From Aldrovandia affinis (lineage: Eukaryota; Chordata; Actinopteri; Notacanthiformes; Halosauridae): a stretch of 64,000 nt of DNA. The position numbers and the translations under genes were made by a program. The notes under the pieces are model-generated. The model did not search any database, was not told the origin of the DNA, and saw nothing but the letters and a program-made list of their open reading frames with translations. The stretch covers positions 7,024,674 through 7,088,673 of the forward strand of contig JAINUG010000026.1 in NCBI GenBank assembly GCA_029706075.1. Reading direction: 5' to 3'. Shown one piece after another: positions 22,600-34,237 of the stretch (position 1 is its first letter; the number at the start of each line of letters is the position of its first letter).

Positions 22600-23010
22600 G
22601 CGGAAAGCTATTCGCCATGGAGAACAGATAGCCCCAGGTGGAAAAACCCACCCAACCAGAACCCCAGGCAGCATAGTAGTTACAACTCCCAGTTCATGGC
22701 ATAACACCCATATCACCATACTTTGTGAGATCCCCCCCTAGATTTAAAGGGGGATGTTCAGACACAGCCTATGGAGAATGGAAAGGAAGGATTAAATCTA
22801 TGAAAAGGTCTGAATCATGGAATGGTAGACAAAAAAGAGACTTCATCATAGAAGCTTTAGACGGTGAGGCGAGGAGAGAGATTGTATTCCTAAATGCTCC
22901 CCAAAGAAATACCCCAGTGTTGATTTTTAATCGATTAGATACATTTTATGGAGACCGGGCCCATATAGCTGTTTTAAGAGCAATGTTTATTGATTGCAGA
23001 TAGCGGACTG
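22600..23010 (+). pseudogene. Gypsy gag remnant
   Basis: An open segment at 22,725-23,003 reads with YGEWKGRIKSMKRSESWNGR, KRDFIIEALDGEARREI and FNRLDTFYGDRA. This is the helix-rich capsid pattern of retrotransposon Gag, which packages element RNA in cytoplasmic particles. It lies downstream of the partial 5' LTR and upstream of protease and reverse-transcriptase remnants on the same strand. The frame stops after the capsid-like core and no zinc knuckle is visible. Confidence 0.55.
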
Positions 23011-23439
23011 GAGAGACGGGCCTTTGCCTTACGGCTATGCTGCCGCCTACAGCACAGGTGTGGAAGTTTAAAAATATATATATATATAAATTGTGTGGAA
23101 GTTTAGTTTTGTAAGAATATAACTTGATATGTAAAGGTTTTTGTAACAGTTGAGAATCTGTTTGATTAACAAGACATGGGACCTCATCTTGCTGTTGTAA
23201 AATGTCAGACAGACGGTGTGATATTGTGAAGGACCTATGTGAAACTGCTGTTAAATTTGCTGTGCTTTGCAAAAAGATGCCTCACCCAAATGGAATGCAT
23301 GAGAAGAGAACATTTCCAGTTATCTTGACCTCAGAGCAGCAGGTTTTGTTAGGAGATATGAGTAAAGCCATAGATTATTGAGACTACCTGAGCCTGAGAG
23401 AGACGAGAAGAGGGGGGCTGGAGTAAGAAACTGCCAAAG

Positions 23440-23480
<41 letters not shown>

Positions 23481-23482
23481 TG
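23440..23482. repeat. TG dinucleotide microsatellite
   Basis: An uninterrupted GT/TG run of nearly 40 bases within the degenerate Gypsy element, between the gag-like and protease-like pieces. Confidence 0.95.
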
Positions 23483-25624
23483 TGCATGCGTATTTAGAAG
23501 GGCGTGAAAAGAGCCAATTCAGGAGAAGACTGGAAGTGTGAATTCCGGGCCAAGGTGCTGAAAGAGGTATGTAACCAGATGATGAACATGAGGAGAGCTA
23601 TTCTAGAAGAGCTCCAGCTAGCCACAGACCCCAGTCCTACTCCCAGGCAGCTCTACCAACCACGGACTAATCCGTCTGCCTAACCCCAATCACCACCCCC
23701 TTGCTAACAACCTCCAAGATTCCAGTGAGACAAATAGGGGCACCCCATTTTCAACCATTGCCAGCAGGGGGGGCATATCGTCCGGTTCTGCCCCACTTCT
23801 AGGCCGGCTTTAAACTAGACATCCTGGCCACTGATGGTCAAGTGTCCAATGTCAACACCTCTGACTCATCACATCAAGCTGCTATTATTGAGACCTTCCC
23901 AGTTGTGGAAGTGGAGATTGACGGAGTGGAGATGAGGTGCCTTCTTGAAAAGAGCTCACAGGTCAGTCTTATTCCGGAAAGTCTGTATCAAAGTCTCCCC
24001 CATAGGAGAAACTTAGAGAGTAGATGCTGACACTGGTAAGAACCTGGGCTTTGCCTGGCTGGGACAACATCATACAGTAATGGCACCCTCACAAAGCGAG
24101 ATCTGTGTCATAGCCCGAGTGCCTGGTGGGTTCCGTCAACAGGGGACTGCTGCTTAGTGGAGCTATTGGACCCCTGTAGCTCAGTGAGTGCAGCTAGGAG
24201 TGTGGGCTATATAGAGCAGCAGAGGAGCGGACATCAATCCCTTCCCAGTGTCCCTGCACAGGTACCAACAGCTGGCAGCAGTGACAAGGATTGACCTGTT
24301 GGAGTCACCCTGCAAGTCCAGGGGTGGTGGAAGTGGTGTCCAGCTGGTTTCCAGTGGTGTCCATCCTTTGCTAAGGATTGACGAGGCCCTCACCAGTCTT
24401 AAAAATGCCCAGTGAAATTCCATCCTCAACCTAGCAAGTGGGCATTAGGAAGTGCAGGATGACGAATAAGATCGTGAAAAGACAGCTTTTGCCACTCCAA
24501 AGGGTTTGTAAAGGTTCCAACAAATGCATTTTGGGTTATGCAACGCCCCAGAAACCTTTCAGCACTTAATGCAGAGGTGTTTGAGCACCTCTTGATGATG
24601 ACATGAGGATATGATGATGGTTTATCTTGATGATGTGATTTTCTTTTCTACCACTTTTCAGGAGCATTTAGAACACCTGGAAAAAGTGTTTGACAAATTG
24701 TGAAACTTAAGCCTCAAAGAGTGTTCCAGAAATAGGTCCAGTTCCTTAACTATGTGGTGAGTGGAGAAGGTGTGTGCCCCGACCCTGAAAAAATCTGTAC
24801 TGTGACTGAGTGGGAGGCTCCGAAGATGAGGCAAAAGGTGAGGTCCTTCCTAGGTTTTATTTGCTACTACAGGCGTTTTATAGAAGATTTTTACAAACTA
24901 GCGCGCCCCCTTAATGCCTTCCTAGTCAGTATAACCAAACGGAAACATTATCCAATAGAATGGACATCTGACTGCAAAGCCAGTTTTGAAAATTTGAAAA
25001 GAAAATTGACTGAATTAGATTAGATTATATTAAATATCTTTATTGTCTGTTTTCACAGAAATGTTACTTTACCTTTTTTCTTGTACACCGATGCCAGTTT
25101 CAGTGGGTTGGGGGCAGTACTATTCCAAATTCAAGAAGACAAGGAACATGTAATCACTTACGCCAGTAGGAACCTCAAACTAGCTGAAAAGAACAACTCC
25201 AATTATAGCTCCTTTAAATTGAAACTGCTAGCAATAAAATGAGCGGTTACAGAAATGTTTTAATATTTTCCTTAGGGTGCTAAGTTTACAGTCTTGCAGA
25301 CCATAACCCACTTGTGCACCTAAGAACCGCCAGGTTAGGTGCTGTAGAGCAACGCTGGGTGTCCCAGCTAGAGAATTACATATTTGACCTTCAGTACCAA
25401 CCAGGCCGAGAGAATACCAACACAGACGTACTAGTACTAGATGTACTAGATGTCTAGAGTCCCTGCCAGAGGTCCATCAAAGGAAGCCTCTAACCCTTTG
25501 CTTGATCACCTTGTTGATAGCTTGGCCGTGGAAGTGGCTCAAAGGCCCCGGTTGGGGATGGGATCCACAAAAGTGGCGAAGAGTCCAGACTAAGGACCCT
25601 GTCTTAGCCACAGTATCCTGTTTT

Positions 25625-26683
25625 TGTAGTGTGGATCGAAGGTGGAAGAGCCACACGCAAGATCTCACAAGTATCTAAAAGCTGAACACAAACGATCAGC
25701 CACTAAGTCTGCAAACAGATTAGGGAGCAGGGAAAATAGAAAGAAAAAGAAAAGAAAGGAAACCATCCATCCATCCATTATCTAAGCCGCTTATTCCTGG
25801 TCAGGGTCGCGGGGGGCTGGAGCCTATCCCAGCATGCGTTCCGGGCGAGAGGCAGGAATACACCCTGGACAGGTCGCCAATCCATCGCAGGGCACACACA
25901 CCATTCACTCACACACTCATACCTACGGGCAATTTAGACTCTCCAATTAGCCTAACGTGCATGTCTTTGGACTGTGGGAGGAAACCGGAGTACCCGGAGG
26001 AAACCCACACGGACACGGGGAGAACATGCAAACTCCGCACAGAAAGGCCCCCGGCCTGGATTCGAACCCGCAAACTTCTTGCTGTGAGGCGCCAGTGCTA
26101 TCCACTGCACCACCGTGCCGCCAAGAAAGGAAACCCCGGAACAAAACTCCACGGGAATTAAATCAACAGAAAACAACCCAATAAGGGCGAATACGAGATA
26201 AGAAAATAAATGGCTTTAGAGACTTTAGCTCTGGGGAACATTAGCCCCAATAAACAAAGAATAAATCTCAAAAGGAAAACCACCGAAGTGGAGAGCTTAA
26301 AATCCTTAGATTGGAGATGATAATTCTCCCTAAAAGGTTACCACAGAGTGGTGAAGCTAAACCTTTATATTGAGATGAATAAGTAGTACCTTCTCTCTTT
26401 AACTGAGAGAACCACAGAATGGTGAAACTAAACCTTAGTTCAGAATACCAGCTAGAGCGTAACAATTAGTTTACACAGAAGCGCCTGCATGAGGGAAACA
26501 GAGATCTTAAATAAGAGACGGAATTAACACTGATAGCGCTCAGCTGAAAGCGATCAGAGAACTCACCGACACAAGACCATATAAGGATGGCGGAAATGAC
26601 AATGATTCCTCAAAGCAGAAAAAGGAAAAGACCATCACATGACCACGCGCCCTCCAGAGGCCGAACGAGGTAAAACCGTGACA
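25625..26683 (-). mobile_element. Reverse-oriented solo LTR with 5-bp target duplication
   Basis: On the minus strand it begins TGTCACGGTTTTACC and ends CCACACTACA. GTTTT flanks it on both sides (25,620-25,624 and 26,684-26,688). It interrupts the Gypsy pol remnant between RNase H and integrase, so it is younger than that element. It contains a further repeat at 25,765-26,122; without it the LTR is about 690 bp. Confidence 0.8.
25765..26122 (+). mobile_element. Common fish retroposon fragment (CCATCCATTATCTAAGCCGC type)
   Basis: It is flanked by the 13-bp duplication AAGAAAGGAAACC (25,752-25,764 and 26,123-26,135). The body carries hallmark blocks: TATCTAAGCCGCTTATTCC, GGTCGCGGGGGGCTGGAGCC, GGACTGTGGGAGGAAACCGG and ACACGGGGAGAACATGCAAA. 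This is a highly abundant non-coding retroposed repeat that I recall from many teleosts. I am unsure whether it is best classed as a LINE 3' end or a SINE. It is the third nesting level here: repeat in solo LTR in Gypsy. Confidence 0.85.
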
Positions 26684-28179
26684 GTTTTATGTTACAAGCT
26701 CGGCAGCTCACTGGAGTAGAGCGGAGAGGCGAGTCGCCGACAGTGGTAAACCTGCTACAACAATGTCACTGACTTGAGCTGAAATATGGGGTTCTGCTGT
26801 GGAGAATCCAGGACTCAAACACTGGTGAGGTGCACATACAAATTCTCCTCCCCCCTTCAGAAAGGAGGAGTACCTGGGAAGTGTTCCATGCCCAGGCTGG
26901 GCACCTTGGGATGGAAAAGACACTTTCTGCCCTTCAGAACTACTTCTTTTCACCAAAAATGGGTGGGTTTTCACCAGAGGATGGGTCTCCACTTGTGAAC
27001 ACCGCACTTTCTGCCTATTGTCATGTCTGCCCCCCTTGAAGTCATAGGTATGGATTTCTTAACACTAAGTAGACCTTTTGATGCTTTTCAAAACTTGCTT
27101 GTTGTCACTGATCTGTTTTCTAGGTTTTCCTGGGTCATACCCACACAATATTAGACTGCGCTGTCCACAGCACGAACCCTGTGGCACACCGTCATTCAGC
27201 CATTTAGCTGTCCCCAATGGTTCCACTAAGGTGCAAATTTCAATTCTAAATTAGCTAAAGAGCTCTGTAGGTATTATGGGTGTGGGAAGAGCAGAACTAG
27301 TCCTTATCATCCCCAGGGAAATTGTACTTTGAGCACTACTTAACATGCTTGGCACCCTAGAGCAGGAACAGCAGAGTAATTAGTTAGAGTCCCTACCAGA
27401 GTTGGTTAAAGTCTACAACACGATGGTCCATGCATCCACAGGTTTTACCCCACATTACGTCATGTTTGGGTCCCATGCGTGTCTCCCTGTAGACTTTGTG
27501 CAGGGGACATAGTAAGGGCAGGAGCAAGTCAGTGTCAGAGTCATCACCAGAGGTTAGTTGGGGCTTACCAGAGGGTTTCTGAGCATGCAGCACAGGTAAG
27601 TGCATAACAAACTCAGTACTGCTCTCAAGGACACCATCGCAGACTTTTGGTCCTGGGAGAGAGGGTTTTGATCCGTACTTTCCATCGTATAGGCAGGGGT
27701 AAACTAGCCGACTGCTGGAAGAGTACACCTTATGTTGTGGTTAGCCAACTGCCTTCAGGGGTACCTATCTACAAACTCAAGCCTGAGGGGAGGGAGGGAC
27801 TCCTATTCACTATTCATAGGAATAGGTTATGCACTTGTAGTTTCCAGCCCCAAGTCCAGCAAGACCCTGTGGAGGAGGTAACACCCCAACACAATGTTAT
27901 TTCATAGCCTTTATGGGGAATTGCCAATACCCTGGAGAATAGGTTAGTTAGGGCACCCAGGGCCAAGCCAAACCAGATTGTGAGGGCAGGTCAAGGCCAA
28001 GGGGAAACCCCTCGCAGGTCCCAGTGCAGCAATTTTGTGAGGCTACCTGTTAGGTTTCGTTAGCCCATGCTGGCAGTACTAATGGGGTAGACCTATATTT
28101 TAGCTTATTTTATCGATTCCTTGTCCAGTGGGTTAGTACTTCATGCTTTTTGTCTTATAGTCCTGAGGATGTGACTGTG

Positions 28180-28195
28180 GAAAAGTGGGGAGGAA
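28180..28195 (+). other. Polypurine tract of the degenerate Gypsy element
   Basis: GGAAAAGTGGGGAGGAA immediately precedes the TG of the 3' LTR. It is the expected plus-strand primer site for second-strand synthesis. Confidence 0.6.
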
Positions 28196-28335
28196 TGTCA
28201 CATGGGTGACCAGCACTACCAGGAGCATTTCCTTTGTATTCTCATCATCTTTTTATTCTACTTATTCACTTTTAAAATGCGAATTATTTTGTGTTTTGGA
28301 GTGGAGCGTAATCATGCTGTGATTTTTCACTGAAT
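28196..28335 (+). repeat. 3' LTR (truncated) of the degenerate Gypsy element
   Basis: It starts TGTCACATGGGTGACCAGC directly after a polypurine tract and matches 22,114 onward. Similarity stops at about 28,335, so its 3' part is missing or replaced. Confidence 0.65.
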
Positions 28336-28429
28336 AGTGAAATAAATGGATAGTTTGCACAATGCAAACTTTTTCCCACTGCTTTCATTGTTTCACATGG
28401 TTTTTCCTGTTCACTTTTCCCCTGTGAAG

Positions 28430-28900
28430 ATTATGTGTGGGCTGTCTTAATGGTAATGGCACCAGGGACAGGATGAAGGGCTTACTGTCACAGGTAGCTA
28501 AGCAGAAAAAGTCAAATGTGTTTTTTCTGCAGGAGACTCATAGTGATACAGGAAATGAAAGGGATTGGAAGCTTGGTTAGGATGGGAAATGTTTTCTGAG
28601 CCACGGGTCAAACCTTAGTGCAGGGGTTGAAATTTTATTTTCATCTGGTTTAGATACCAGAATATTATCAAAGGACGTGAAAGGAAGTTTGTCAACAGTA
28701 CAAGTTAAAATAAGGGGAGTTTCCTATTTTTATTAATATATATGCTCCTAATACTGGTTCAGAAATAAATTATTTTTGAAAAGCTACATCAGGAACTAAT
28801 AAAATGAGCTGATTGTGACACAATTGTCATGTTTGGGGGTTATTGGAATTGCACAACAGATATTACAGTGGATATAAATGAGGAAGATATAAAATCTGTA
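28430..28900 (+). pseudogene. Tx1/L1-type LINE endonuclease remnant
   Basis: Conceptual translation across this interval gives the start of an apurinic-type endonuclease of L1-superfamily ORF2: LNGNGTRDRMKGLL, VFFLQETHSDTG (the QETH metal-binding motif) and FLSHGSNLSAGVEILF. In the living element this enzyme nicks target DNA to prime reverse transcription. Stops and frame changes are frequent. It is followed, after a gap without recognisable reverse transcriptase, by the C-terminal remnant at 29,020-29,480 on the same strand. Confidence 0.65.
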
Positions 28901-29019
28901 GTTATGGCTTCTATCCCAGTTTGACTTGTATAGTGTATAAAAGGAGAAGCATCCACAATTTAGACAAAATATATGGGTAAGTTTTACAGTAGGTGGAGTG
29001 AGTGCCAGAGCCCTTTTGC

Positions 29020-29480
29020 GCTGTGCTGAGGAAAGCAGGTGGTTTTGGTCTGGGCTGGCAAATCTTTCTAATGAACGTGGAGGAAGTAGACACCATTGGC
29101 CTTCCAGGTTTCTACTCCTCTGTTATGAGGGCATGGACAAAAACGTAATGCATGCAGCAAGAGGGCCTGTGGGCCTAGAAGGAGCCGCTATTTCACAACT
29201 GAGACTGCCTCCTCTGATACTGGCCAGCTTATGGAGCTGTTTTGTATAGGCGGGTCTGACGAAGCTAGCTCATTTGAGGAGTACAGAGGGCCGTGGCTGG
29301 AGAGTTCGTTGCTGCACATTCTGTGCGGCTGGTGGAGAGAATCATGACAGGGGTGAATGCGGTGCTGCTCGTCACACATGGGGAGGACAGTGATGCTGTT
29401 TCTCCTCAACCCACAGAACCTCCTGGTTTCCTACCTGTCCATGTATATGCACCAGGGGGAGCGATGTGAGGAGGAAGGAC
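29020..29480 (+). pseudogene. Tx1/L1-type LINE ORF2 C-terminal remnant
   Basis: Pieces in shifting frames read GWQIFLMNVEEVDTIGLPGF, a KEPLFHN-like motif and a segment rich in AGLTKLAHLRSTEG. That order resembles what I remember of the region after the reverse transcriptase in fish Tx1-like L1 elements. The reverse transcriptase between the endonuclease remnant and this block appears deleted. Assignment is by remembered pattern and is moderate. Confidence 0.45.
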
Positions 29481-29489
29481 AACTTCTGA

Positions 29490-31540
29490 CTTTCAGTTTT
29501 GTGGGATATTGACACTGCTGTAAAGAAGGCCTTGTACACTGTGTGCATAAGAGTTTGGCATCTTTGTGTGCTGAGGGTGGTAAGGGCAGGGAATTGAGAG
29601 GAGGAGTTTTTATTGTGTGCCAAAGGCAAAAAAAATTAGATTGCTGTACAAATCTCCATTACAAACTGGTCAGAAGACCTCCAGTGGAGGATTATTTATG
29701 GAGCCATTGCTACAAATAGACCATGCACAGGCTGCCCCTTCTGTGCTGGTTTTTAAGGTATAGGCTTTGCGTTCCTTAGGATAACATGCATACTATGTTT
29801 TGGTGAATAATATTCTATTGTATGTGTATTTTTGTATTGTATTCTATATGTATTTTTCAAAAGATCTGGTGTGTGTAACAAGCAATTTGTATGGTTAATT
29901 ATGAAGGGGTTTATACTTCGTTTTTTTCCATAATGAACATGTGTGACGGCCTCCCCACTCTGTCTGCTGTTGCTTTGTGGTGATCTGTGTTTTGCAGGAG
30001 GACGGGGGGCAGAGCTGGTAGGGTCATCTGTGGCCCAGTGTGTCCCGGGTTATAAAGACTATCTTCCCCTATGATTCAAGGCTTCCTTTCTTGACCTGTT
30101 TTGTTGAAACCATGCTATTTTAGCACCTTACAACACCCACACATTGTCTGACACTCGTCCACATGCTTACATCACTGATTACTGACCTCCACGCCCCATA
30201 TCTTGTAGTGCTTTTTTTTTGGGGGTTATAATGTAGGGACTGCACATTCCAGAGAACAATTATGTTTGAAATGCAATTTCATTTAATCTAATTTTGTGTG
30301 CTTAATGTTTTTTCATCAAAAGATATCCACAAATGCTTGTCCACAAAGACTTGTAACATGACCCATAGGAATCCCCTTTGTGTCACTCATTGTCACCTTC
30401 CCATAGAATACTATAAACCAGAAATACAGAACTCACGCGCAACTAACAAAACCAAAGCGCCATTCTCTCTCTATCTATTTTTCTCTCTATCACCAGCACC
30501 TCATAGCGCTGTCGTTGGTCTCAACAGCATCTCATACAAGATAAGCACAGAGCGTGCAAGAGAAAAGTTCTCTGAACAGCAGCAGAACTGCAACAGAGCG
30601 TTATCTCCACAAATGTATCCACAAACAATGCTAATTTGTGAAGAGCTGTGAAATGATACAGCTAGCAATATCGGACATTTGAGTGGTACAGAAGTGGCCA
30701 GCTCCCTTCCTCAAGACCCATCACCTTCTAACATTTCTTCTGAACCCGGCAGGCATTGAACCCTGCTGACCACGGAACAGACAACACACAGTAAGGCTGA
30801 AAAACTGACCATAGCATAGCTTAGCAACAGACTGTTTATAGTCATGACTGAATGTATGAACTGTTGTAAAATGATCATGGTTGATGACACTATGTTTACC
30901 ATTGCTTGTGTAGCTGGCATAGCCACACATTGACTGCCTGTGTTAGTAGTGAAATACACCAAACAGACCTAGGTCTTGCATGTATTCTTATCTACTAACC
31001 CGGTCATAACCCGACATTCTAATCTCAACACACTCAATAACTCCACAGTTATTCAGTATGCGCCACTTTCTTTCATTTTCCTTAGTTACTAGGTTCAAAC
31101 TTCCCTCCATATTTCCTCTTTGTTCTCAATGACCACGTGCCTAAAGCGTGCACGCGCGAGAAAACACACACACTTGCATGCATGGCCACATTCTTCAGAA
31201 CGCTTGCACGCGCCCCACATAGACATACACACAGATGCACACATGCATTCACACACAGATAGTTGTTGTTAATTAATGTATTGAATTGTGCTTTGCTAGT
31301 TTGATACTTTCTGTTCAATAAATGTCATTATATTATTTTTCTTAATAATTGTCTTAATTGAGCCAACATCTGCTTATTAGAACTCCCTGATGCCTTCAAC
31401 CCCCTTAGGTCATCAATATTATTAATTTGGCATTAACTAAATGTATAATGATGATTTGATTTGATTAAGATAAATTAACTATTCATATTGCAATTTATTA
31501 ATTTAATTATTAATTGAAATTCCAATTTTATAGTTAAGTA
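29490..31540. other. Non-coding stretch, nothing recognised
   Basis: No family-level match. A CA/TG-rich patch (31,150-31,260) gives spurious Cys/Val-rich frames. A 117-codon frame at 30,298-30,651 has no recognisable domain. Confidence 0.4.
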
Positions 31541-31543
31541 TAT

Positions 31544-31687
31544 TGTAGCGAGCATGCGCGGTGGGGTGCAACAACAAGACGAATGGAGTCAGGCAGTAAT
31601 TTCAATGTGGCTACGTGCTTCGTACACTGCAAGGCCCCATAGCCAACTTTATTATAAAGTAATGACGATATCACCTGGGTCGCTACA
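31544..31687. mobile_element. Short element with inverted ends (144 bp)
   Basis: It begins TGTAGCGA and ends TCGCTACA, exact inverted termini, flanked by ATAT on each side (31,540-31,543 and 31,688-31,691). It could be a miniature inverted-repeat element or a small LTR-like remnant (TG...CA ends). No coding content. Confidence 0.5.
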
Positions 31688-31691
31688 ATAT

Positions 31692-34235
31692 TTTATGAGA
31701 CTGATATTATAAGAATACTTGTATTTTTGGCTGCTACCATGTGAGGAATTAACAAGCCTTAAATTGTGGCGTCAACCATATTAGAATTAGAATTTCTAGA
31801 GGGATACTCATTTAAATTTAATTTAACATTTTGTCAATTCCACGTGGTGTTTCCCTTTGTCCCAAACTCTGAGCCGGTTTGTGACAACATTTTAGATATG
31901 TGAAATGGGTATTATTATTTTTGTAAAGGTTTTTGGGGTTTTCATTTTTGTCTTTAACTTTTAATGACTTTGTATTCATTATTTATTTTATGTTATTTGT
32001 AGCTTGAAACTGATTGATATTTAAGTTTCTGTAACAATACGTGGGCAATACGCAAACATTGTTACCATGTTCCTTGCATCCCTGCAACATAAGAAACCCA
32101 GAACATAAACACAATAAAATACCAGCATACATTTACTCTTAAGCATTTGTTTTTAACTGTGCATTAGCTTGTTGCAATGGAAGGTAAGTGATTTTGTGGC
32201 AACTTGATTACATTTTTGTATACGGCATGACCTCATTTTGGCCTTAAATCTGTGTACTCTTCTGTCAACCTCTACTCTGATAAATGGTGATCTTTAATAA
32301 GTGCAATGTGTGAACAGTCCCTGAAGTGGCATGGTCGCCCCAAACACCCCCCTGTTTTCCCTAAAGGCTTTTAAGCAGACAGTGATAACTCTGCTCTCAC
32401 ATTAACCTTGTGTTCTCAACACCCAGCTACAGAGATCTAGGCTAGTATAGAGATCAACAGCTACAAACTGTTTTAAGCTATTTGAGAAAATGAAGGCATC
32501 ACAAAATTCTGTGAACAATGTGAATATGATTTGAGTTTTCTTTCCTCAAATCAAAGGATTGCACCTAGCTCTCCGCTGACCCCCGTGAAATTGACGGCAG
32601 CAGCCCTGAACGGAATTCTTTCCAAGAATTCTTGCTTCCACAGTCCCTCTATTTTTTCCATTTTCAGGGTATAAGATAATTTGAAATATATGCACATACT
32701 GTTCCACCCACATGCTGTAATTGTCACATGATTCTGCAAGACTCGTATTTGGGAACAGTGCCATTTTTCTCTCATTATCCGGACGGAACTGACACGGCGA
32801 AGCGGAGCTCTCGATGCAGAAGTGTGAGCACCTGAAATGCGGCACAGTTAATTAACTTTAACAGCAAGACAAGTGGGAAACATATGCTTGAAGAAATACG
32901 TTCCATTTCCATTCCACTCTATTTAATTAAATATTCATTCTCATATCTTTTGACTGCATTCTGGGGTCTTAATGCGCACATTCTACTTAAAAAATAATAA
33001 CAATAATGGCTCAGTTTCTTGTCTAAAGATTTGGGATGTGGGAGGTCTTAGCAATAGACTGTGATTGCAGCACGTCTATATTACAGTCGCACAGTTTAGA
33101 TAATGGTTACACAGAATTTACATTAAAAATAAGAAGATCACCAGTCTCCTCCTTATGCTGTTCCAGCACCAATATAGATTCGTTTTTTCAAATACAAATA
33201 CTATTCAAACTAATCCCTGTATCTCAAAATCAATAGCATTTAGTTAGTAATATTTTTCCACTCTCTTACCTATCTTTTTACAGAGTTATACAGTTTCTCA
33301 CCAAATTAGAACACGTCAGACTTTTAAATGGACCAGTGCACTGACGAAAAAAGCAGAATTTCTGGTGCCATGGTTTTGAAAATTTAGATTTTTGGAAATG
33401 AGGCTCCGTTCAAAATGAATGGTGAAAAGTTGGCTTATGTGTGTTAGCAAGGTACACTTCAGTAAAATAACCCTGGAAACTGGAAACTGGTGAGAGTATG
33501 CCCTAATTACATTTAGCTGACTTTCTTTCGTGTTATTGATGTTCAAATCATATGATGGTGCATTAGTAGAATTCATTTAAATAAATTGGAGAAATCTCAA
33601 CCATCACTAACTTTACCATTTGTACCATTATTTATATTAAATATACATTGTCTAGTAAGCTACAAGGTTAGTTTTATTTTTGGTGTCCATTCTACATAAT
33701 TAGCTGTATGATGCACCTGAATATGATGCATGATAGCCTCTATGGTTTATATAGAGATGAAAGAGGTTTGCAATGCTAACCTTTAAGTTTAAGTTAAAGC
33801 TTTGAAAACTTAGTAACCGTTACATATTTACACATGACCCACAGTGAAAATGGTAATGGAACAATTCCTTCGCTCAGGATAGTACATAGAAATGTTTAAT
33901 ATGTTGAGCTATTCTATTTAATGTTTTGTGGAAATCCGACCTGATTTCACTGAACCATGACAAGCAGTCATCAGTTCGTGATTCATGAAAAGGGTGTGTG
34001 TGTGTGTGTGTGTATGTCTCACAGGGCAATCTCTGGTGTGTGTATGGGAGAAAGAGAATGTCTGTTGTATACTCACGTCTTATTCTATGGGGTTATATTG
34101 TGGAAATCTATGCTCCGTGAATAGTTACATATTCATTCCATGCACATCGTGGTGACAAGAGTTGTCTGGTCATTTTATTGCCAAAAATGTACAGAAATGT
34201 AGGAATTTTTCATTGAGAAAAAATTATGTTTTTTA
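31692..34235. other. Non-coding stretch with a GT microsatellite
   Basis: No gene recognised. A GT run lies at about 33,993-34,013. The block 32,555-32,860 has balanced composition and little low complexity, so it could be a conserved regulatory element, but nothing in the sequence alone proves it. Confidence 0.4.
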
Positions 34236-34237
34236 GA

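Larger units (their letters stand above)
23842..27907 (+). pseudogene. Gypsy pol remnant (PR-RT-RH-IN), heavily mutated
   Basis: The domains occur in Ty3/Gypsy order. A protease-like segment at about 23,890-24,000 has VEVEIDGVEMRCLLEKSSQ; its active-site Asp-Thr/Ser-Gly is lost. Reverse-transcriptase pieces lie at about 24,520-25,020 (YLDDVIFFST for the catalytic YxDD box, then SFLGFICYYRRFI). RNase H is at about 25,080-25,260 (LYTDASFSGLGAVLF, VITYASRNL). Integrase pieces lie at about 27,030-27,480, with GMDFLTLSRPFDAF, LLVVTDLFSRFSWV and an [12 protein letters not shown] end. At least a dozen stops and frame changes are visible. The coding path is split by the reverse solo LTR at 25,625-26,683. 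It is an old, inactive copy. Confidence 0.8.

Noticed and set aside
24168-24240. tRNA-like A-box (GTAGCTCAGTGAGTGCAG) in the degenerate Gypsy
   Set aside because: No matching B-box, acceptor stem or anticodon arm could be folded from the surrounding bases.
30298-30651. 117-codon plus-strand frame
   Set aside because: Composition reflects pyrimidine-rich sequence; no recognised domain, and no neighbours suggesting an exon.
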